DNA of 64,000 nt, from positions 1 to 64,000 of the forward strand of contig SVLQ01000013.1 of the NCBI GenBank assembly GCA_015067825.1, in the 5' to 3' direction. The translations under genes and the position numbers were made by a program. This document shows positions 17,408 to 24,293 of the stretch, piece after piece (positions within the stretch are counted from its first letter, which is position 1; every line of letters starts with the position of its first letter). Source of the DNA: Oscillospiraceae bacterium. GTDB taxonomy: Bacteria; Bacillota; Clostridia; Oscillospirales; QAMX01. Below the pieces are notes generated by a model. The model searched no databases, was not told the origin of the DNA, and worked only from the letters and a program-made list of their open reading frames with translations.

Positions 17408-18826
17408 TTGGCTCGTTTTCGCGGCATCAAACGCCGTTGGCTCACGAATAACTTAAGTTTGATCGCGCTGTTTTTGCTGATCGCCGCGGTCGTTTTTGTG
17501 GCGATGGTCCATAATTTCTTCTACTCGAACCTTTCGAGCCTGCTTGTCACGCGCGCCAACGCCAGCGCCTCGATGTTCCAGACCTACATCAACAAATCGG
17601 AAAACGAATTTTTCGACGGCGCAAAACGCTATACCGCCGACTTCGTCGACAAAGACAAGATGGAATTTGAGGTCATCGGCCTTTCCGGCTACGTGATCAG
17701 CTCGTCGAGCAGCTCGATCCTGACCGGCTTCCGCCCGGGCACGCCCGACGTCGCCGAGGCTTTGGCAACGCAGAAAACCGTGCCGTATACCGGCGTGGAC
17801 AGCCTGACGGGTGAACGCGTGATGTCGGTTTCGGCACCGGTTTTTTTGGCCTCGGGCGAACTGATTGGCACGATCCGCTATGTCACCGGCCTTTCGGTCG
17901 TCACCCGCGGCATTACCGAACTCACTTTGGTCGCCATCGGCGTCATCGCAATCATTTTCTTCTTCGTTATCTTCTCCAACCGCTACTTTATCCGCTCGAT
18001 CGTCAACCCGATCCGCGAGATCAACGAAACAACGAAACGCATCGCCGCGGGCGAATACGGCATTACCATCGAAAAAACATTCAACGACGAGATCGGCGAG
18101 CTCGCCGATTCGATCAACTTCATGTCGAGCGAGACCCAGCGCAGCATCATGATCAAAAACGACTTCATCTCGTCGGTCTCCCACGAGCTGCGCACGCCGC
18201 TGACGGCGATCAACGGCTGGACGGAAACGCTGCTGCATTCCGAAGGGCTCGACAAGATCTCGCAGCGCGGCCTCTCCGTGATCCTGCGCGAATCCAACCA
18301 CCTGCGCGAAATGGTCGAAGAACTGCTCGACTTCTCGCGCATTGAGTCGGGCCGCTTGGTGATCAACCGCACGCATATCGACCTCAAGGCCGAGCTGGAA
18401 GATACGATCATCATGTTTGAACAGCGCCTCGCGCAGGATAAGCTACACGTCGTCTATACCGACAACTGCGACGACGAGGTCATCCTCCTCGGTGACCGTT
18501 CGCGTCTGCGCCAGGTGTTCGTCAATATCATCGACAACGCGCGCAAATATTCGCCGCCCGACGCCACCATCGACATCTCGATCGAAGAGCGCGGTGAAAT
18601 GGTCGCCGTCATCATCGCCGACCACGGCAGCGGCATTTCGGCGGTCGATTTGCCGCACGTCAAGCAAAAATTCTACAAGGGCAACGCCAATAAGCCCGGC
18701 AGCGGCATCGGTCTCGCCGTTTCCGACGAGATCATCCAAATGCACAAAGGCGAACTCCTTATCGAAAGCACGGAGGGCGAGGGCACGACCGTGACCATCC
18801 TCCTGCCTTTGAACGAGGAAAAATAA
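17408..18826 (+). CDS. Membrane sensor histidine kinase
   Basis: The product has about 472 residues. TM1 is at 16-37 (LSLIALFLLIAAVVFVAMVH) and is followed by an extracytoplasmic sensor of about 130 residues. TM2 is at about 171-190 and leads into a HAMP linker (NPIREINETTKRIAAGEYG). The HisKA phospho-acceptor is His259 in SSVSHELRTPLTA. The HATPase domain has an N-box (NIIDNARKYS), G1 (ADHGSGI) and G2 (GSGIGLAVS). It phosphorylates the preceding response regulator (inferred from pairing). No ATG is in a suitable place: I choose TTG at 17408, 8 nt after AAGGGGGG; TTG 17402 or GTG 17399 are alternatives. Confidence 0.92.
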   Translation: MARFRGIKRRWLTNNLSLIALFLLIAAVVFVAMVHNFFYSNLSSLLVTRANASASMFQTYINKSENEFFDGAKRYTADFVDKDKMEFEVIGLSGYVISSSSSSILTGFRPGTPDVAEALATQKTVPYTGVDSLTGERVMSVSAPVFLASGELIGTIRYVTGLSVVTRGITELTLVAIGVIAIIFFFVIFSNRYFIRSIVNPIREINETTKRIAAGEYGITIEKTFNDEIGELADSINFMSSETQRSIMIKNDFISSVSHELRTPLTAINGWTETLLHSEGLDKISQRGLSVILRESNHLREMVEELLDFSRIESGRLVINRTHIDLKAELEDTIIMFEQRLAQDKLHVVYTDNCDDEVILLGDRSRLRQVFVNIIDNARKYSPPDATIDISIEERGEMVAVIIADHGSGISAVDLPHVKQKFYKGNANKPGSGIGLAVSDEIIQMHKGELLIESTEGEGTTVTILLPLNEEK

Positions 18827-18892
18827 CCATACGAAATCCCGCGCTTCTGCGCGGAAACGGAAAACCAAAGCAGAGTAAAAGGAGATAAACAA

Positions 18893-20302
18893 GTGGGCGG
18901 ATTTTTTGGAGTAGCATCTCAGACTGACTGTGTGTTCGATCTGTTTTTCGGCATCGACTACCATTCTCACCTCGGCACCAAACGCGGCGGCATGGCGGTC
19001 TACGGCGAAGACGGATTTCAACGCCAGATCCATAATATCGAGAACTCACCGTTTCGCACGAAGTTCGAACGTGATGTAGAAGAAATGCACGGAAATTTCG
19101 GCATTGGCTGTATTTCCGACAACGAGCCGCAGCCCCTGTTGGTGCGCTCGCACCTCGGCAATTTCGCGATCACAACAGTCGGCCGCATCAATAATATCAA
19201 CGAGCTCGTCGAAGATGCCTTTACCAACGGCATGACGCACTTTCTCGAGCAAAGCGGCGGCAACATCAACCCCACCGAGTTGGTCGCCGCGCTTGTGAAC
19301 CGCGGCCGCACGATCCCCGAGGGCATTCGCTATGCCCAAAGCGTGATTGATGGGTCGATGTCGATCCTGATCCTCACCCCAAAGGGCATCTACGCCGCAC
19401 GTGACCGTTTTGGCCGTACGCCGGTCTCCATCGGCAAAAAAGACGGCGCTTACTGCGCGTCGTTTGAGTCGTTTGCGTTTTTAAACCTCAACTACGATCT
19501 CTGCAAAGAGCTCGGCCCGGGCGAGATCGATTTCATCACGCCGGATTCGGTCGAGGTCGCCTCACCGCCGCTGGAAGAAGGCATGAAGATCTGTACCTTC
19601 CTGTGGGTTTACTACGGCCATCCGTCGTCGACCTATGAGGGCGTGAGCGTCGAGGAAATGCGCTGCAACTGCGGCCGTGCGCTCGCCGACCGCGACGAGC
19701 TGAAGGATATCGACAGCGTTGCCGGCATTCCCGACTCCGGCACGCCCCACGCCATCGGCTACGCCAACAAATCCGGCATCCCGTTCTCGCGCCCGTTCAT
19801 CAAGTATACGCCGACGTGGTCGCGGTCGTTCATGGCACAAAAACAGAGCCAGAGAAACCGCGTTGCCCACATGAAGCTGATCCCCGTGAGCAAGCTCATC
19901 CGCGGCAAGCGCCTGCTCCTGATAGACGACTCGCTCGTCCGCGGTACCCAGCTCCGCGAGACCACGGGCTTCCTCTACCACAGCGGCGCGAAAGAACTGC
20001 ATATCCGCCTTGCCTGCCCGCCGATCATGTGCGGCTGCAAGTATCTGAACTTCTCGCGCTCGTCCTCCGAAAACGATCTGATCGCCCGCCGCGTCATTTC
20101 CCGCCTCGAAGGCGACAAAGCCGCCGAGCGCCTGCACCTCTATACGAACCCCGATACGCCCGAATACGCGCGCATGGTCGAGGAGATCCGAAAGGAGCTC
20201 AACCTCACCTCGCTGGAGTATCTGCGCCTCGACGATATGCTCGCCTCGATCGGCGGCGATCCCTGCCGCTTCTGCACCTATTGCTGGACGGGGAAAGAAT
20301 AA
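18893..20302 (+). CDS. PurF-like amidophosphoribosyltransferase homologue without the glutaminase cysteine
   Basis: This 469-residue protein is collinear with PurF: an N-terminal class II glutaminase-like domain (KRGGMAVYG, LGNFAITTVGRINN, RDRFGRTPVSIG) and a C-terminal phosphoribosyltransferase domain with PRPP loop LLLIDDSLVRGTQLRET. In true PurF the residue after the initiator or propeptide is Cys, the nucleophile that releases ammonia from glutamine. Here the protein starts MGGFFGVAS, with Gly2 in that place. The C-terminal CRFCTYCWTGKE resembles the Fe-S ligand region of clostridial and Bacillus PurF. It may use free ammonia or have another role. The GTG start follows AAAAGGAG by 8 nt. 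It lies between the two-component genes and DUF1385, all on the same strand. Confidence 0.85.
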   Translation: MGGFFGVASQTDCVFDLFFGIDYHSHLGTKRGGMAVYGEDGFQRQIHNIENSPFRTKFERDVEEMHGNFGIGCISDNEPQPLLVRSHLGNFAITTVGRINNINELVEDAFTNGMTHFLEQSGGNINPTELVAALVNRGRTIPEGIRYAQSVIDGSMSILILTPKGIYAARDRFGRTPVSIGKKDGAYCASFESFAFLNLNYDLCKELGPGEIDFITPDSVEVASPPLEEGMKICTFLWVYYGHPSSTYEGVSVEEMRCNCGRALADRDELKDIDSVAGIPDSGTPHAIGYANKSGIPFSRPFIKYTPTWSRSFMAQKQSQRNRVAHMKLIPVSKLIRGKRLLLIDDSLVRGTQLRETTGFLYHSGAKELHIRLACPPIMCGCKYLNFSRSSSENDLIARRVISRLEGDKAAERLHLYTNPDTPEYARMVEEIRKELNLTSLEYLRLDDMLASIGGDPCRFCTYCWTGKE

Positions 20303-20326
20303 GCGCAAAACGAAAGGAAATTCGCC

Positions 20327-21280
20327 ATGAAAAAGTCCAAATGCGCCGAACAACCGAAAAAACGCACTTCTATCGGCGGTCAGGCGCTGATCGAAGGCAT
20401 CATGATGATGGGGCCGGATCGCATCGCCACCGTCGTCAAAAAGCTCGATGGATCCCACGTCGTCCGCGAGGAAGAGTACGTTCCGCTCTCCAAACGCCTG
20501 TGGCTTGCCAGAGTACCGTTTCTGCGCGGCATTTTCGCCTTCGGCAGCTCGCTCGCCAACGGCACGCGCCAGCTGATGTGGTCGGCCGATCAGGTCGAAT
20601 TTGAAGAGACCGAACCCTCGAAGTTCGACCAATGGGTCGAGCGCAAGTTCGGCATGAAAAAGGCGGAAAAGGTGCTCACGAGCATCGCGCTCGTGCTGGG
20701 CGTGCTGATGCCCATCGGCCTCTTTATCCTGCTGCCGACGGTTCTGGCGAGTCTGGTGCCGTTCCCGGAAAATCTCTGGTGGCTTAGAAGCCTCTGCGAA
20801 GGCGTGCTGCGTCTGGTCATTTTCATCGGTTTTTTGTTTGCCACCTCGCTGATGAAGGATATGCGCCGCACGTATAGCTACCACGGCGCCGAGCATAAAT
20901 CGATCCACTGCTACGAATCCGGCGAAGAGCTGACGGTTGAAAACGTCCGCCGCCATACGCGCCGCCATCCCCGCTGCGGCACGAGTTTCCTCTTCGTCGT
21001 TATGATCATCTCGATCCTCACCTTCTCGTTCATCCGCGTCGATAACACCTGGCTGCGGCTGGCGCTGCGCCTGGTCCTGCTGCCGGTGGTCGTCAACGTC
21101 AGCTACGAGGCCAACCGTCTGGTCGGCCGCTACGATAACTGGCTGACGAAAGCGCTGCGTGCGCCCGGTGTGGCGCTGCAGGGGCTGACCACGCGCGAAC
21201 CCGACGACGAAATGATCGAGGTCGCCATCGACGCGCTCACGCGCGTGATCCCCAAGGAGACCGACGCGGATAAGTGGTAA
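20327..21280 (+). CDS. DUF1385 membrane protein (YqhQ-like)
   Basis: This 317-residue protein has the N-terminal signature GGQALIEGIMMMGPD, typical of DUF1385/YqhQ. About four hydrophobic helices follow (for example VLGVLMPIGLFILLPTVLAS and LVIFIGFLFATSLM), and the central block YHGAEHKSIHCYE is highly conserved in the family. The molecular function is unknown. In Bacillota it commonly sits next to prmC, as here, where the DUF559 cassette separates the two. The start 24 nt after the PurF-like stop, with AAAGGAAA upstream, suggests cotranscription with that gene. Confidence 0.9.
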   Translation: MKKSKCAEQPKKRTSIGGQALIEGIMMMGPDRIATVVKKLDGSHVVREEEYVPLSKRLWLARVPFLRGIFAFGSSLANGTRQLMWSADQVEFEETEPSKFDQWVERKFGMKKAEKVLTSIALVLGVLMPIGLFILLPTVLASLVPFPENLWWLRSLCEGVLRLVIFIGFLFATSLMKDMRRTYSYHGAEHKSIHCYESGEELTVENVRRHTRRHPRCGTSFLFVVMIISILTFSFIRVDNTWLRLALRLVLLPVVVNVSYEANRLVGRYDNWLTKALRAPGVALQGLTTREPDDEMIEVAIDALTRVIPKETDADKW

Positions 21281-21426
21281 AGAGCACCGATTGCATCCTA
21301 AAATCGCCCCACGAAACAACGTTTTGCGGGGCGAACATGTTGAAGGATGGTCTCTAAGACACCACTTGTCGCGGGACTTGCTGCGCTGATGAAGTGAGAC
21401 TTGCAGTTGGTACTTCCTTTCCCTTT

Positions 21427-21484
21427 CACCTCATCCGGGTTTTGCTGCGCAAAACCCACCTTCCCCTATGAGGGGAAGGCTTGG
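21427..21484 (-). repeat. CCAAG-type hairpin repeat, inverted variant
   Basis: Read on the minus strand this runs CCAAGCCTTCCCC... through a GGGTTTTGC/GCAAAACCC hairpin to GATGAGGTG. The ends match the 62-bp repeats around the DUF559 gene, but the inner hairpin differs and the orientation is opposite. The rest of 21281-21649 holds only related repeat fragments and no gene. Confidence 0.75.
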
Positions 21485-21542
21485 GCAGATATCCGTTGTG
21501 GAACAATGAAGCTTTACCTTGTGGAAACCTGTATGATGGATT

Positions 21543-21604
21543 CCAAGGCTTCCCCTTGAGGGGAAGCTGTCGAGCGGCAGCGAGACTGATGAGGTGAGAC
21601 TTGC
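21543..21604 (+). repeat. 62-bp direct repeat, left of DUF559
   Basis: This is identical over 62 bp to 22001-22062. It contains two hairpins (GCTTCCCCTTGAGGGGAAGC, then a GTCGAGCGGCAGCGAGAC element) and ends GATGAGGTGAGACTTGC. Confidence 0.95.
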
Positions 21605-21649
21605 TGTTGGCACTTACTTTACCTTTCACCACATCAGAAAGGATCCACC

Positions 21650-21997
21650 ATGAAAACACACGATCCGCTCCGGTCAAATGCCCGGACACTCCGCAAAAAC
21701 ATGACCAAAGAAGAACGGCATTTGTGGTATGACTTTCTGAAAGGGCTTTCCGTTCCGTTTTATCGGCAAAAAATCATCGGCTGCTATGTTGTAGATTTTT
21801 ATTGTGCTTCAGCAGGGTTGGTCATCGAGTTGGATGGCTCACAGCACTACAGCGAAGCCGGAATGGCGGCTGATTCTGTCCGTGATACAGCGCTGCTGGA
21901 TCGCGGTTTGACCGTTTTGCGGTATACCAATTTGGAAGTACAACGTAACTTCGAGGGTGTCTGCACCGATATTTTACGACACCTACCGCAAAAATGA
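21650..21997 (+). CDS. DUF559 endonuclease-domain protein
   Basis: This 115-residue protein is of the DUF559/Vsr-like restriction-endonuclease fold. Motifs are ARTLRKNMTKEERHLWYDF, FYRQKIIGCYVVDFYC and VIELDGSQHY, giving the expected D...E-x-D-x-x-Q arrangement of a PD-(D/E)XK-type site. Family members are predicted nucleases of unknown role and are often found next to short repeats. AGAAAGGA precedes the ATG. The gene and about 45 bp of upstream sequence are enclosed by two identical 62-bp repeats and split the usual DUF1385-prmC pair, suggesting a mobile or mobilised cassette. Confidence 0.85.
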   Translation: MKTHDPLRSNARTLRKNMTKEERHLWYDFLKGLSVPFYRQKIIGCYVVDFYCASAGLVIELDGSQHYSEAGMAADSVRDTALLDRGLTVLRYTNLEVQRNFEGVCTDILRHLPQK

Positions 21998-22000
21998 GCA

Positions 22001-22062
22001 CCAAGGCTTCCCCTTGAGGGGAAGCTGTCGAGCGGCAGCGAGACTGATGAGGTGAGACTTGC
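22001..22062 (+). repeat. 62-bp direct repeat, right of DUF559
   Basis: This is a perfect copy of 21543-21604 that begins 4 nt after the DUF559 stop codon. Confidence 0.95.
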
Positions 22063-22132
22063 CGCGAGTGCTCACAGTTTCTTGCATTTCAGCGCCATTC
22101 TCCCCAATCTCTGCCCAAAAGGAGGCAAACGT

Positions 22133-23014
22133 ATGCCAACCGAACCGCTTTCCGCGGCCTATCGCCGCGCGCGCGCCCAACTGATCGGCGCGATCTCCGA
22201 TACCGATCCCGCCGGCCTTTCGCTGGAGGCGCGCGAGCTGGCGTCGTTTGCCGCCGGCATCGACCGCAGCCGCTTCTTTCTGGCCGGCGACGCCCCCGTT
22301 GATCGCGAAAAACTCGACGATCTCCTCGCCCGCCGCATTGCCGGCGAGCCGCTTGCGTATTTGCTCGGCGAGTGGGATTTCTGCGGCCGCCGCTTCTTCA
22401 CCGATCGCCGCGCCCTGATCCCGCGCGACGACAGCATGGCCGTGCTGGAGCTGTTTTTAGAGCAGCTCGCCGACCGCTCAGCTCCGCTTTCGCTTCTTGA
22501 TCTCTGCACCGGAACGGGCTGTCTCGGCATCTCCGCGGTCGCCGAGCTCGCCGACCGCGGCCAAGCAGCCTGCGCAGTCCTCGCCGATCTCTCGCCGGAA
22601 GCACTCTCGCTCGCGCGCGAAAACGTCGCGCTCCACGGCCTTTGCGCCCAAATCGAATGCGTCCGCGCCGATGCATTCGCGCTCGAAACGCTTGCCGGCC
22701 GCGCGTTCGACGGCTGCATCTGCAATCCGCCGTATATCGAATCCGCCGTCGTCCCCGCGCTCGACCGCACTGTCGCCGATTTTGAACCGCATATGGCGCT
22801 CGACGGCGGCGCCGACGGTCTGGATTTCTACCGCGCGATCGTCGCGTCTGCACCGATGATCCTCAAGCCCGGCGCGGTGCTCGCCTTCGAGGTCGGCTTC
22901 GATCAAGCCGAAGCGGTCGCCGCACTGCTTGCCGCAGCCGGCTATACCGATGTTGCCGTCAAAAACGACCTGCAAAATATCCCGCGCGCCGTCGCTGCCC
23001 GCATTGGTCGGTGA
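22133..23014 (+). CDS. prmC: Peptide chain release factor N5-glutamine methyltransferase
   Basis: This 293-residue SAM-dependent methyltransferase modifies the GGQ glutamine of RF1/RF2. Visible motifs are the N-terminal substrate-binding helix bundle, GEWDFCGRRFFTDRRALIPR, motif I LLDLCTGTGCLGIS and the catalytic CICNPPYIES. The ATG at 22133 follows AAAAGGAGG at 22117-22125; an earlier in-frame ATG at 22052 lies inside the repeat and is rejected. The family is normally 280-300 residues, so the gene is full length. It neighbours DUF1385, as in many Bacillota. Confidence 0.95.
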   Translation: MPTEPLSAAYRRARAQLIGAISDTDPAGLSLEARELASFAAGIDRSRFFLAGDAPVDREKLDDLLARRIAGEPLAYLLGEWDFCGRRFFTDRRALIPRDDSMAVLELFLEQLADRSAPLSLLDLCTGTGCLGISAVAELADRGQAACAVLADLSPEALSLARENVALHGLCAQIECVRADAFALETLAGRAFDGCICNPPYIESAVVPALDRTVADFEPHMALDGGADGLDFYRAIVASAPMILKPGAVLAFEVGFDQAEAVAALLAAAGYTDVAVKNDLQNIPRAVAARIGR

Positions 23015-23103
23015 TTTTGTAACCAAGCGGACAATTTTATGGCATATTAGTGGTATCTCTGCGGCAAATTTTTGCAGAAACCAAAGAAAAACAGGTGAAG
23101 AAA

Positions 23104-24243
23104 TTGTTTGAACTGCTTTCCAAAGACGGCCGCGCGCGCCGCGGTCGGTTTACTTGTGCACACGGCGTGGTCGAAACGCCGGTGTTTATGAACGTCGGCA
23201 CGCAGGCCGCGATTAAGGGCGGACTCGCCGCCGAGGATCTCGAACAGATCGGTTGTCAGGTCGAGCTGTCGAATACCTACCATCTCCATCTGCGCCCGGG
23301 AGAAGAGACCGTCCGCAACCTCGGCGGGCTGCACGGCTTCATGAACTGGCAACGCCCCATCTTGACCGACAGCGGCGGATTCCAGGTATTTTCGCTGGCG
23401 ACGCTGCGCAAGATCACCGAGGAAGGCGTCAAGTTCGCCTCGCATATCGACGGCCGCCGCATCTTCATGGGGCCGGAAGAGAGTATTCGCGTGCAGTCGG
23501 CGCTCGGCAGCGATATTGCAATGGCCTTCGACGAGTGCATCGAAAACCCCTCGCCCGACGACTACGTGCGCCGCTCGTGTGAGCGCACGGTGCGCTGGCT
23601 CGCGCGCTGCAAGGCCGAGCTCGAGCGCATCCGCGCCGAGGGCACGGCCGTCAACCCCGGCCAACAGCTTTGGGGCATCAACCAGGGCGGTATTAACGCC
23701 GACATCCGCGTCTGGCACATGCAGGAGATCGCCAAGCTCGACCTGCCCGGCTACGCGATTGGCGGTCTCGCCGTCGGCGAACCGACCGAGGAGATGTACC
23801 GTGTGATCGACGCGGTCGAACCGCATATGCCGGCCGACCGTCCGCGCTATCTGATGGGCGTCGGTACGCCGGGCAACATCATCGAAGCGGTCTGGCGCGG
23901 CGTCGATTTCTTCGACTGCGTGCTGCCTGCGCGCAACGCCCGCCACGGCCATCTCTATACGAAAAACGGCCGTATCAACCTTAACAACCAAAAGTTCGCC
24001 GACGATCCGCTGCCGATCGACCCGGAATGCGGCTGTCCCGTCTGCGCCAAGCATTCGCGCGCCTATATCCGCCACCTGCTGCGTTCCGGCGAGGTGCTCG
24101 GACTGCGCCTGTGCGTCATGCACAACCTGTGGTTCTATAATAACCTCATGGCCGAGATCCGCAAGGCAATCGAAAAACAGCGCTTCGACCGCTTCCGCGA
24201 GCAGTGGTCGGAACGCCTCGACCGCCGCGACACCGCAAAATAA
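23104..24243 (+). CDS. tgt: Queuine tRNA-ribosyltransferase (tRNA-guanine transglycosylase)
   Basis: With the chosen start the enzyme has 379 residues. It exchanges the wobble guanine of GUN-anticodon tRNAs for the queuine precursor. Motifs are GVVETPVFMNVGTQAAIKGG (20 residues), ILTDSGGFQVFSL, MAFDECIENP and the zinc site ECGCPVCAKHSRAYIRHLL with a later His. I place the start at TTG 23104: it gives MFELLSKDGRARRG, matching the family N-terminus, and AGGTGAAG lies just upstream. A longer GTG reading from 23050 adds 18 residues that the family lacks. A strong terminator follows. Confidence 0.94.
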   Translation: MFELLSKDGRARRGRFTCAHGVVETPVFMNVGTQAAIKGGLAAEDLEQIGCQVELSNTYHLHLRPGEETVRNLGGLHGFMNWQRPILTDSGGFQVFSLATLRKITEEGVKFASHIDGRRIFMGPEESIRVQSALGSDIAMAFDECIENPSPDDYVRRSCERTVRWLARCKAELERIRAEGTAVNPGQQLWGINQGGINADIRVWHMQEIAKLDLPGYAIGGLAVGEPTEEMYRVIDAVEPHMPADRPRYLMGVGTPGNIIEAVWRGVDFFDCVLPARNARHGHLYTKNGRINLNNQKFADDPLPIDPECGCPVCAKHSRAYIRHLLRSGEVLGLRLCVMHNLWFYNNLMAEIRKAIEKQRFDRFREQWSERLDRRDTAK

Positions 24244-24250
24244 CAGGCAA

Positions 24251-24284
24251 ACGCCCCGTCCATCGAATGGACGGGGCGTTTTTT
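24251..24284 (+). terminator. Terminator of tgt
   Basis: A perfect 13-bp stem (24251-24263 with 24267-24279) has a CGA loop and six T residues. It lies between convergent genes. Confidence 0.95.
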
Positions 24285-24293
24285 GTGCTTTGG

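Noticed and set aside
19562..21319. Open frame (585 codons) opposite the PurF-like and DUF1385 genes
   Set aside because: It spans two well-supported genes on the other strand and resembles no family.
21303..21334. Terminator after DUF1385
   Set aside because: A CGCCCC/GGGGCG hairpin is present, but its stem is imperfect and no T-run follows, so termination is not supported.
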